A DNA stretch of 64,000 nucleotides from Streptomyces sp. R28 (lineage in GTDB: Bacteria > Actinomycetota > Actinomycetes > Streptomycetales > Streptomycetaceae): contig NZ_CP163439.1 of NCBI RefSeq assembly GCF_041052385.1, positions 9,103,001 through 9,167,000 of the forward strand. Reading direction: 5' to 3'. Made by a program: the position numbers and the translations under genes. Below are positions 42,871-49,954 of the stretch, one piece after another. Below the pieces are notes generated by a model. That model made no database searches. It was not told the origin of the DNA and saw only the letters and a list, made by a program, of their open reading frames with translations. How positions within the stretch are numbered: position 1 is the stretch's first letter; the number at the start of each line of letters is the position of its first letter.

Positions 42871-43838
42871 GCGGCGCTCCTCAGCGCGAGCAGGTCCGAG
42901 ATGGCGTGCACGGTGCGCAGGGTGGGCACCGGCACGCCGGTGATCTCCGCCAACTCGACGACGGCCGCGAGGAGTACGTCGAGTTCGAGCGGCTTGCCGC
43001 GCTCCAGGTCCTGGAGCGTGGAGGTGCGGTGGTCGCCGACCCGCTCCGCGCCCGCGAGCCGGCGCTCGATGGACACACCGACCTCGCAGCCGAGGGCCTC
43101 GGCGACCGAGAGCGTCTCGGTCATCATGATCTCGATGACCTTGCGGGTGCCGCCGTGCAGGCACATCTGCCGCATGGTGGCGCGGGCCAGCGCGCTGATC
43201 GGGTTGAAGGAGATGTTGCCGAGCAGTTTGAGCCAGATGTCGTTGCGCAGGTCGGGCTCCACCGGGCACTTGAGGCCGCCGGCGACCATGGCCTCGCTGA
43301 GCGCGAGACAGCGCCCGGAGACGCTGCGGTCGGGCTCGCCGACGGAGAACCGGGTGCCTTCCAAGTGCCGTACGACGCCCGGCCCTTCGAGCTCGGTGGC
43401 CGCGTATACGACACAGCCGACGGCCCGTTCGGGCGCGAGCGCCGCACTGACCGCGCCGTCCGGGTCCACACTCTCGACGCGGTGGCCGTCGTGCGGACCA
43501 CCGTGCCGGTGGAAGTACCACCAGGGGATGCCGTTCTGGGCCGCGACGACCGCCGTGGTGTCGTGCAGAAGGGGCTCGATGAGCGGCCCGCACGCCGCGT
43601 ACGAGTTGGCCTTCAGGCCCAGGAAGACGTAGTCGACCGGGCCGATGTCGGCCGGGTCGTCGGTCGCGTGTGCGCGGGCGGTGAAGTCGCCGCGCGGGCT
43701 GAGCACCCGCACCCCGTGCTGCCTCATGGCCGCCAGATGCGGTCCACGGGCGATGAGGTGCACGTCGGCGCCGGCGCGATGCAGTGCGGCTCCGACGTAG
43801 GCGCCGATCGCACCGGCGCCGAGGACTGCAACTTTCAC
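42867..43838 (-). CDS. 2-dehydropantoate 2-reductase-like (PanE/ApbA family)
   Basis: 323 residues. Rossmann N-domain with VAVLGAGAIGAYVGAALHRA, then the C-terminal ApbA domain with KLLGNISFNPISALARATMR. The catalytic Lys is expected in LGLKANSYAAC and a second in WLKLLGN. Known members reduce 2-dehydropantoate with NADPH, but members outside pan operons may reduce other alpha-keto acids. It heads the operon for formate dehydrogenase and overlaps the catalytic gene by 4 bp, so a link to C1 or keto-acid metabolism is more likely than pantothenate synthesis. Confidence 0.87.
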   Translation of the reverse strand: MKVAVLGAGAIGAYVGAALHRAGADVHLIARGPHLAAMRQHGVRVLSPRGDFTARAHATDDPADIGPVDYVFLGLKANSYAACGPLIEPLLHDTTAVVAAQNGIPWWYFHRHGGPHDGHRVESVDPDGAVSAALAPERAVGCVVYAATELEGPGVVRHLEGTRFSVGEPDRSVSGRCLALSEAMVAGGLKCPVEPDLRNDIWLKLLGNISFNPISALARATMRQMCLHGGTRKVIEIMMTETLSVAEALGCEVGVSIERRLAGAERVGDHRTSTLQDLERGKPLELDVLLAAVVELAEITGVPVPTLRTVHAISDLLALRSAA

Positions 43839-43932
43839 TTCGGAACGCTCCGTTCGGTCGAGGGAGTACCGCGGAGGTGGCTGGGAAGCGCCGACTGGCC
43901 GGGAAGCTGCTGCCGAATCCTGTCGACGGAAT

Positions 43933-43946
43933 ATTGTCTACAGTAT
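43933..43946. promoter_or_regulatory. Candidate GntR/FCD operator in the formate locus
   Basis: ATTGTCTACAGTAT contains GTCTACAGT, the reverse complement of ACTGTAGAC found upstream of the GntR gene (47898-47906). It lies 95 bp upstream of the PanE-like gene in the divergent promoter region. The shape resembles FCD-type GntR sites (TNGTNNACNA). Inference only. Confidence 0.45.
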
Positions 43947-43972
43947 GGATGAAGGGTCAGCAAGGGTTCGCG

Positions 43973-44044
43973 CACAGCGTTCGACACGGCGTTCCCCACG
44001 GCCTTCCCCACGGCCTTCCCCACGGCTTTCCGTACGGCGTTCGA
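43973..44044. repeat. Six tandem 12-bp units in a divergent promoter region
   Basis: Consecutive 12-bp units of the consensus CACGGCSTTCCC, six in a row without gaps; units 3 and 4 are CACGGCCTTCCC twice. They lie in the 294-bp region between the PanE-like and antiporter genes. Read on either strand they give repetitive peptides (HGLP or GKAV repeats), without other coding signs. Confidence 0.85.
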
Positions 44045-44132
44045 CCGTTCGTCGCGCCCGGCATACCGTTCATCGCATACGGTCGACGCGCCGCCTTCTC
44101 AACTGTGCTGCTCCTCCCTACCGTTCGGGATC

Positions 44133-45464
44133 ATGAGTCCCCCTGTCGCTCCTCCGGGATGGAGCCGCTGGCTGGTTCCGCCCGCCGCTCTGTCGGTCCA
44201 TCTGTCCATCGGCCAGGCCTACGCCTGGAGTGTGTTCAAGCCGCCGCTCGAGTCCGCGCTCGGCCTCAGCGGCACACAGAGCGCCCTGCCGTTCCAACTC
44301 GGCATCGTCATGCTCGGTCTGTCGGCCGCGTTCGGCGGCACGCTGGTGGAGCGCAACGGGCCGCGCTGGGCGATGACCGTCGCCCTGATCTGCTTCTCGT
44401 CCGGCTTCCTGCTCTCCGCGCTCGGCGCGGCCACCGAGCAGTACTGGCTGATCGTCCTCGGCTACGGCTTCGTCGGCGGGATCGGCCTCGGCATCGGCTA
44501 CATCTCGCCGGTCTCGACACTGATCAAGTGGTTCCCGGACCGGCCCGGCATGGCCACCGGCATCGCCATCATGGGCTTCGGCGGCGGCGCGCTGATCGCC
44601 TCGCCCTGGTCGGCACAGATGCTGGAGTCGTTCGGCAGTGACAGCACCGGGATCGCGATGGCGTTCCTGGTGCACGGGCTGTCGTACGCCGTCTTCATGC
44701 TGCTCGGTGTGCTGCTGATCCGGGTGCCGCGCACCGAGAAGCCGGTGAGCGACGGGCCCAGCGTCTTCGACGGACCGCAGGTGTCCGCCCGCAACGCCGT
44801 ACGCACACCGCAGTTCTGGTGTCTGTGGGTCGTGCTCTGCATGAACGTGACCGCGGGCATCGGCATTCTGGAGAAGGCCGCGCCGATGATCACGGACTTC
44901 TTCGCGAACACGTCGACAACGGTGTCGGCGTCGGCCGCCGCCGGCTTCGTCGCCCTGCTGTCCGCCGCCAACATGGCGGGCCGCATCGGCTGGTCGTCGA
45001 CCTCCGACCTGATCGGACGCAAGAACATCTACCGTCTGTACCTGGGCGTGGGCGCCCTCATGTACGGGCTGATCGCGCTCGCCGGCGACTCGTCGAAGCC
45101 GCTGTTCATCCTGTGCGCGCTGGTGATCCTGTCCTTCTACGGCGGCGGCTTCGCGACGATCCCCGCGTATCTGAAGGACCTCTTCGGGACCTACCAGGTG
45201 GGCGCCATCCACGGCCGGCTGCTCACCGCCTGGTCCACGGCCGGCGTCCTCGGGCCGCTGATCATCAACTGGATCGCCGACCGGCAGGAGGAGGCCGGCA
45301 AGGACGGCTCGTCCCTGTACACGATGTCCCTGTTCATCATGATCGGGCTGCTCGCGGTCGGCTTCGTCGCCAACGAACTCGTCCGGCCCGTCCACCCCCG
45401 CCACCACATCCCCGCCCCGGAGTCGAAGGAGGCCCCAGATGTCCAGCGACAGCAGCCCGCCTAG
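44133..45464 (+). CDS. Oxalate/formate antiporter family MFS transporter (OFA)
   Basis: 443 residues, twelve membrane helices. The family features are SIGQAYAWSVFKPPLESALG in helix 1, GIGLGIGYISPVSTLIKWFP, and SSTSDLIGRKNIYRLYLGVG. OFA transporters exchange oxalate, formate or related small carboxylates. It diverges from the PanE-formate dehydrogenase operon, supporting import or export of formate or its precursor. The start ATG has only a weak ribosome binding site. Its last 26 bp overlap a tiny downstream gene with a strong one. Confidence 0.94.
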   Translation: MSPPVAPPGWSRWLVPPAALSVHLSIGQAYAWSVFKPPLESALGLSGTQSALPFQLGIVMLGLSAAFGGTLVERNGPRWAMTVALICFSSGFLLSALGAATEQYWLIVLGYGFVGGIGLGIGYISPVSTLIKWFPDRPGMATGIAIMGFGGGALIASPWSAQMLESFGSDSTGIAMAFLVHGLSYAVFMLLGVLLIRVPRTEKPVSDGPSVFDGPQVSARNAVRTPQFWCLWVVLCMNVTAGIGILEKAAPMITDFFANTSTTVSASAAAGFVALLSAANMAGRIGWSSTSDLIGRKNIYRLYLGVGALMYGLIALAGDSSKPLFILCALVILSFYGGGFATIPAYLKDLFGTYQVGAIHGRLLTAWSTAGVLGPLIINWIADRQEEAGKDGSSLYTMSLFIMIGLLAVGFVANELVRPVHPRHHIPAPESKEAPDVQRQQPA

Positions 45465-45567
45465 CCGGCGGGGGCTCATCGCCTTCGCCTGGGTGTGGGT
45501 AGGAGTACCGCTCGCCTACGGGCTGTACGAACTCGTACAGAAGGCGACGCAGTTGTTCACCGGATGA
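45439..45567 (+). CDS. MFS transporter small subunit, 42 residues
   Basis: Starts at an ATG inside the end of the antiporter gene, with GAAGGAGG ideally placed before it. MSSDSSPPSRRGLIAFAWVW then VGVPLAYGLYELVQKATQLF: one transmembrane helix after a short polar N-terminus. A companion micro-protein of this kind is known beside OFA-type transporters in actinobacteria. It is too short for many gene finders. It probably stabilises or modulates the antiporter; overlap implies translational coupling. Confidence 0.82.
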   Translation: MSSDSSPPSRRGLIAFAWVWVGVPLAYGLYELVQKATQLFTG

Positions 45568-45715
45568 GGAACTGATGTCTGACACATGAGGACGGTGGGC
45601 CGCCCGGTGCGGAAGTCGTCGTTCCCGAAAACGTGAATCCTGTTGTCGGGGCGGGCTTCCGGGAGGATCCTGGTTCGCGCGCGGCACCAGCCGCGGCGAA
45701 ATCGGGGGAATCGCA

Positions 45716-46237
45716 GTGGCATTCAAAAGAGAAGTCATCAGTGTCCGCGTCAGCCGCCGTATTCTGTGGATCGGCGCGGAGGCATATCCGCTGAACAACA
45801 TCGCGCGGGCACAGGTCATCAAGATCGTGCCCGCGCGTGCCGCCGCGGTGGGGCGTTTCCTTTCGCAGGCTGTGCTCTGCGTGGTCATCTGGGTGGCGGC
45901 CAGGGCACTGTCGGGGGAGGAGCAGGTCCTTTCGGACGCGGGCCCGGGCTTCCTGACCATTGCGACCGTCGTCGCCCTCGGCGTGCTCGTCATCGCCACC
46001 GTGAAACTCCTCAGTGTTCTGCTGAGGCGCCACTATTTCGCCCTGGTGATCGAAACGGCGGGGACTCCACGCACCGCGCTGGTGAGTGCCGACCCGAATC
46101 TCGTGGACCAGCTCGTCGTCAACATCATGGACGCGATCGACAATCCGCAGGCCGCTTTCAGTATGCAGGTCGAGAACTTCCATCTCGGCGACAAGATTCA
46201 GCAATTCGGCGACCGGAACGTGGGCAAGGTGGCCTGA
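45716..46237 (+). CDS. DUF6232-like membrane protein with C-terminal amyloid-like motif
   Basis: 173 residues from a GTG with GGGGGAA upstream. The N-terminal part (VISVRVSRRILWIGAEAYPL) fits DUF6232. Two membrane helices lie at about 47-66 and 78-101. After a soluble stretch (VDQLVVNIMDAIDNPQ) the protein ends in residues 155-170, FHLGDKIQQFGDRNVG, three residues before the stop. That motif recurs near the N-terminus of the next protein. The Q-F-G-D-x-N core resembles RHIM-like bacterial amyloid-signalling motifs. The topology would leave the motif in the cytoplasm. Codon use matches the genome. Confidence 0.82.
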   Translation: MAFKREVISVRVSRRILWIGAEAYPLNNIARAQVIKIVPARAAAVGRFLSQAVLCVVIWVAARALSGEEQVLSDAGPGFLTIATVVALGVLVIATVKLLSVLLRRHYFALVIETAGTPRTALVSADPNLVDQLVVNIMDAIDNPQAAFSMQVENFHLGDKIQQFGDRNVGKVA

Positions 46238-46239
46238 AT

Positions 46240-46587
46240 ATGAACGGGGAAGGCGGCGGGATGAGCGGCGGCATTCACTTCGGCGACGAGGTCACCCAGT
46301 TCGGTGACCACAACGTCGGCATGATCAAGAACCAGGCTCCGGTGGACCCCCGCACCGCACTGCGGGAGATGGTCACCGCCGTACGGACTCTGAGAGGTGA
46401 GCTGTCGCCCGCCGATCTGCAGGTCGTCGACGAGTCGCTGGGTGCCATCGGAGACGGCCAGAACGTCGACCGCGGAACACTGCGCCGTGCTCTGGGCGCC
46501 ATCGCGGGAGTCGCCGCCATGGTCGGTCAGGTCGGCGTCCCCGTGATCGAGGCGGTGCGCCGGGCGACGGCGGCCCTCGGTATGTGA
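46240..46587 (+). CDS. Small helical protein with N-terminal amyloid-like motif
   Basis: 115 residues from an ATG 2 bp after the DUF6232-like stop (GAATATG). Residues 12-27, IHFGDEVTQFGDHNVG, match the C-terminal motif of the previous protein at 10 of 16 positions. Residues about 35-115 form a helical domain: TALREMVTAVRTLRGELSPA, LQVVDESLGAIGDGQ, then a hydrophobic amphipathic stretch GAIAGVAAMVGQVGVPVIEA. I do not recognise the domain; it could be an effector-associated or membrane-active bundle. Overlapping transcription with its neighbour is certain from the spacing. The 3' end runs into a tandem repeat. Confidence 0.8.
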   Translation: MNGEGGGMSGGIHFGDEVTQFGDHNVGMIKNQAPVDPRTALREMVTAVRTLRGELSPADLQVVDESLGAIGDGQNVDRGTLRRALGAIAGVAAMVGQVGVPVIEAVRRATAALGM

Positions 46588-46656
46588 CAGGGTGCGGCCC
46601 TCGGTGTATGTGACAGGGTGCGTCCTCGGCATGTGACAGGGGGCGTCCTCGGTGGT
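46575..46656 (+). repeat. Three and a half tandem 23-25-bp units across a stop codon
   Basis: Units CCTCGGTATGTGACAGGGTG (plus CGG), CCTCGGTGTATGTGACAGGG (plus TGCGT), CCTCGGCATGTGACAGGGGG (plus CGT), then CCTCGGTGGTG. The first unit encodes the last residues and stop of the small helical protein; the others follow in the 268-bp gap before the fabH-like gene. No ORF is convincing in the rest of that gap. Confidence 0.85.
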
Positions 46657-46855
46657 GCCGCACACCGTGCGGCGGCTTCCCGCACGGGGCGGGCGACTGC
46701 CAGGACGGAGCGGCCGACTGCTATGACGTACGACGGCCTGAGGGAAGTCAACAACCCCGGGGTCCCAATCCTGTGCCATCACCTGCACCGCTACTCGTGA
46801 GTCACTGATCAGACTGGTGAATCCCGCTACCCAAGGCAACGAGGGGGATCCACCC

Positions 46856-47794
46856 ATGAACGGCTCGCGCATCGCCGCTGTCGGCCACTACCAGCCCGCC
46901 AAGGTGCTCACCAACGAGGACCTGGCCGGCATAGTCGCCACCAGCGACGAGTGGATCACGAGCCGGGTGGGCATCCGTACGCGCCACATCGCCGGGCCCG
47001 ACGAACCGGTCGACGAACTGGCCGCCCACGCCGCCGCCAAGGCGCTCGCGGCGGCGGGCCTCGCGCCCGGCGACATCGACCTGGTCCTGGTCGCCACCTC
47101 CACCGCCATCGACCGCTCCCCGAACATGGCCGCCCGGGTCGCGGCCCGGCTCGGCATCCCGTCGCCCGCCGCGATGGACATCAACGTCGTCTGCGCGGGC
47201 TTCACCCACGCCCTGGCCACCGCCGACCACGCCGTCCGCGCGGGCGCCGCGGCCCGGGCGCTGGTGATCGGCGCCGACAAGATGTCCGACGTGACCGACT
47301 GGAGCGACCGTACGACCTGTGTGCTGGTCGGGGACGGGGCCGGCGCGGCCGTCGTGGAGGCGTCCCAGGAGGCCGGCATCGGGCCCGTGTTGTGGGGTTC
47401 GGTGCCCGAGATGGGGCACGCGGTGCGCATCGAGGGACAGCCCGCGCGGTTCGCGCAGGAAGGGCAGAGCGTCTACCGCTGGGCGACGACGCAGCTGCCG
47501 GCCATCGCCCGCAGGGCCTGCGAGCGGTCCGGCCTCGCGCCCGAGGACCTCGCCGCAGTTGTCCTGCACCAGGCCAATCTGCGCATCATCGAGCCCCTTG
47601 CCGTCAAGATCGGCGCCGTCAACGCCGTGGTCGCGCGCGATGTCTCGGAGTCCGGGAACACCTCGGCGGCGAGCATTCCGCTGGCGCTCTCCAAGCTCGT
47701 GGAACAGGGGCGGATCTCGTCCGGAGATCCGGTACTGCTGTTCGGGTTCGGGGGGAACCTGTCGTATGCGGGACAGGTCGTCCGCTGTCCCTGA
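46856..47794 (+). CDS. Beta-ketoacyl-ACP synthase III (FabH-like)
   Basis: 312 residues. The thiolase-fold triad is intact: C113 in INVVCAGFTHA, H238 in VLHQANLRI and N268 in SESGNTSAASI. GVGIRTRHIA-type segment SRVGIRTRHIAGPD and the GFGGNLSYAG C-terminus match FabH. It condenses an acyl-CoA with malonyl-ACP to start fatty acid or related chains. It is not in a fab operon, so it is a paralogue that may prime a specialised lipid or polyketide. GAGGGGGATC precedes the ATG; the in-frame start at 46817 lacks such a site. Confidence 0.93.
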   Translation: MNGSRIAAVGHYQPAKVLTNEDLAGIVATSDEWITSRVGIRTRHIAGPDEPVDELAAHAAAKALAAAGLAPGDIDLVLVATSTAIDRSPNMAARVAARLGIPSPAAMDINVVCAGFTHALATADHAVRAGAAARALVIGADKMSDVTDWSDRTTCVLVGDGAGAAVVEASQEAGIGPVLWGSVPEMGHAVRIEGQPARFAQEGQSVYRWATTQLPAIARRACERSGLAPEDLAAVVLHQANLRIIEPLAVKIGAVNAVVARDVSESGNTSAASIPLALSKLVEQGRISSGDPVLLFGFGGNLSYAGQVVRCP

Positions 47795-47893
47795 CCCATG
47801 CTGCCCCTCTGCTGTCCCTTTGGTGTCCCTCTGTCGTCCGTGCGACGCCCGTGTGACGAGGCCGACTCCGCGTTACCCTGGCCTTTGTGCGCC

Positions 47894-47916
47894 GTAGACT
47901 GTAGACGAAAGACAAT
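47894..47916. promoter_or_regulatory. Candidate operator upstream of the GntR/FCD gene
   Basis: GTAGACTGTAGAC is followed 4 bases later by GACAAT. It shares ACTGTAGAC with the formate-locus site at 43936-43944. It lies about 80 bp upstream of the regulator start; likely autoregulation. Confidence 0.45.
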
Positions 47917-47991
47917 CGATACTGGCTTTCCACAGTGACGGCCGGCTATCGGATGCAGTCGCCGCCCGGTGTTCGCCCAGGAGGGGGACCG

Positions 47992-48669
47992 ATGTTGTCG
48001 ACAGGACTGCCGCAGGGTGCGGTGCCCAAGCTCGAACGGCCCGGTCCGCTGCGCGACCGCGTCTACGAGGCGCTGCTCGAACTCATCACCACCCGCGCCC
48101 TTCAGCCGGGCCAGCACCTCGTCGAGAGCGAACTGGCAGGCCACCTCGGTGTGTCACGGCAGCCGGTGCGTGAGGCGCTGCAGCGGCTGAACACCGAGGG
48201 CTGGGTCGATCTGCGGCCCGCGCAGGGCGCGTTCGTGCACGAGCCGACGGAGGAGGAGGCCGACCAGCTGCTCACCGTCCGTACGCTCCTGGAGGCCGAG
48301 GCCGCCCGGCTCGCCGCCGCCCACGCCGACAGCGCCGGCATCGCGGTCCTGGAATCGCTGTGCACGGAGGGCGAGAAGGCCGTCGCCGCCGACGACGTGG
48401 ACGCGGCCGTCGCCCTCAACGCCCGCTTCCACGCGAAGATCATGGAACTCGCGGGCAACGCGGTCCTCGCCGAGCTCGCCGCACAGGTCGACCGGCGCGT
48501 CCGCTGGTACTACACCCCCGTCGCCCGCCAGCGCGGGCAACAGTCCTGGACCGAGCACCGCGGGATGATCGCCGCGATCACCGAGCGGGACGAGCAGCGG
48601 GCCACGGAGCTGATGCGCGAGCACACGGAGCACACCCGGCGGTCGTATCACGGACGGCAGCGGTCGTAG
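47992..48669 (+). CDS. GntR-family regulator, FCD subfamily
   Basis: 225 residues from an ATG with AGGAGGGGG upstream. N-terminal winged helix: LRDRVYEALLELITTRALQP, then LGVSRQPVREALQRLNTEGW. The FCD all-helical domain holds the metal-binding Asp/His pattern (ALNARFHAKIMELAGN and WTEHRGMIAAI). FCD regulators sense small carboxylates. The nearest carboxylate-related genes are the formate locus, linked by a shared sequence upstream. The ORF could start earlier, but that part is not protein-like. Confidence 0.92.
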   Translation: MLSTGLPQGAVPKLERPGPLRDRVYEALLELITTRALQPGQHLVESELAGHLGVSRQPVREALQRLNTEGWVDLRPAQGAFVHEPTEEEADQLLTVRTLLEAEAARLAAAHADSAGIAVLESLCTEGEKAVAADDVDAAVALNARFHAKIMELAGNAVLAELAAQVDRRVRWYYTPVARQRGQQSWTEHRGMIAAITERDEQRATELMREHTEHTRRSYHGRQRS

Positions 48670-48735
48670 TCCCGAGAGGTTCTCAGTCCCGAGAGGTCCT
48701 CAGTTCCGAGAGGTCCTCAGTTCCGAGAGGTTCTC
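48668..48735. repeat. Four tandem 17-bp units filling a convergent gap
   Basis: Units AGT(C/T)CCGAGAGGT(C/T)CTC, four exact-length copies, occupy every base between the GntR stop region and the stop of the NmrA-like gene at 48736. The last unit ends GAGAGGTTCTC, followed by TCAGAAC, and can form a GAGAG/CTCTC stem, so the array may act as a terminator. Confidence 0.9.
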
Positions 48736-49560
48736 TCAGAACGCGGCCGTGTGCCCCCACGCCCACTGCTCGAAGGTGCGCGGTGCCTGCCCGGTGACTT
48801 CCTGGACCGTCGGCAACACCTGGGATTCGTCCAGGATCCCGTCGACGAAGAAGCGGAAGAACGCGTCGACGTACGGGGCCGGGAAGCGGGCGCCCATCGA
48901 TGCGCGTGCCTCGTCGTCCGTGAGGCCGACGGTGCGCAGTTCACGGCCGAGTGCCTCGCCGAGGATCCGGACGCGGTCCGAGGGCAGCAGGGATTCGGGC
49001 CCCGTCACCGTGTGGACACGGCCCTCGTGCCCGGCCGAGCGGAGGGCGCGGGCGGCCACCTGGGCGATGTCGTACAGGGAGATGTCCGCGGTGCGCACGC
49101 CGGGGAACGGTACGCGCACCTCGTCGCCGTCGCGGATCTGGTCCGCCAGCGCCAGCGCGTTGGACATGAAGCTCACCGGCCGCACGAAGGACCACGACAG
49201 CCCGGACGCGCGCACCTCCGACTCGGCCGCCCGCAGATAGCGCGTGACCGCGTTGTCGTCGTCGAGCTCGGCCGACTTCCCGGACAGCAGCACGACGTGC
49301 GCCACGCCCGCCGCCCGCGCGTCGGCCAGGATCCGGCTCTGCCCTTCGTAGCCGGGCATCAGGAACAGCGACCGTACGCCGTGGAGCGCGTCCCGCACGG
49401 TCTCGGGCCGGTTCAGGTCGCCCGCCACGGCCTCCACTTGGGGCGGCAATCCCTCCGCCCGGCCGGAGCGGCTCATCGCACGCACCGGCTCCCCGGCCTC
49501 CGTCAGCGCCCGGACGACTTCGGCACCCACGTTCCCCGTGGCACCCGTCACCAGAAACAC
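48736..49560 (-). CDS. NmrA-like NAD(P)-binding epimerase/reductase
   Basis: 274 residues from a GTG at 49560 with GAGAGGGGG upstream. The atypical SDR motif is VFLVTGATGNVGAEVVRALT, then VRAMSRSGRAEGLPPQVEAV, GVRSLFLMPGYEG, and VVLLSGKSAELDDDN; no full YxxxK site is evident, as in NmrA-type proteins that sense or reduce. A longer in-frame reading upstream falls in a 33-bp repeat and is not coding. Members are related to quinone reductase QOR2. Convergent with GntR. Confidence 0.9.
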   Translation of the reverse strand: MFLVTGATGNVGAEVVRALTEAGEPVRAMSRSGRAEGLPPQVEAVAGDLNRPETVRDALHGVRSLFLMPGYEGQSRILADARAAGVAHVVLLSGKSAELDDDNAVTRYLRAAESEVRASGLSWSFVRPVSFMSNALALADQIRDGDEVRVPFPGVRTADISLYDIAQVAARALRSAGHEGRVHTVTGPESLLPSDRVRILGEALGRELRTVGLTDDEARASMGARFPAPYVDAFFRFFVDGILDESQVLPTVQEVTGQAPRTFEQWAWGHTAAF

Positions 49561-49632
49561 CTGATCCCCCTCTCCCAGCCCCCGGCCTCGGAAGCCCGGC
49601 GCCGTGCCCCATCCTGCGGGGCGGGCGGGCTG

Positions 49633-49765
49633 TGACACCAGGGCGCCGCGGGGACGGGGGCCCTGTGACCGCCAGGCTCCGCAGGGCTGGGAGCCGGATT
49701 GCACCGGGGCTCCGCAGGGCCGGGAGCCCGACCGCAGGGGGGCCCGCAGGGCTTGAGACCCGGGG
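49633..49765. repeat. Four degenerate tandem 33-bp units
   Basis: Units anchored at 49648, 49681, 49714 and 49746, each with a G-C-(A/G)-G-G-G core 32-33 bp apart (for example CTCCGCAGGGCTGGGAGCC). They occupy the middle of the 394-bp gap between the divergent NmrA-like and ROK genes. The rest of the gap has a dyad AAGTTG-N15-CAACTT at 49827-49853, possibly an ROK operator. No gene seen. Confidence 0.7.
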
Positions 49766-49954
49766 GCACCAACGCGCGGAAAGGTGCGGGACGCGTCGGG
49801 CCATGGCTTTGTCCTGTGAGTGGAGAAAGTTGAGGGCAATCTCTGCGCAACTTCTTCCCACTCCCGGCAGCCGCTGCTACGTTCCCCTCGAAAGCAGGCC
49901 ACGCAAGTGGCCGAAACCCGGCGCGTGCAGGCCGATTGAGGCGGGGAGGGGCTC

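Noticed and set aside
43784..44641. Plus-strand frame with HGLP repeats across the divergent promoter
   Set aside because: The repeats come from the 12-bp DNA array, and the frame continues out of phase inside the antiporter gene.
48668..48735. CRISPR array
   Set aside because: Units are contiguous with no spacers, as are the arrays at 43973, 46575, 49633 and 51214. No cas gene is present.
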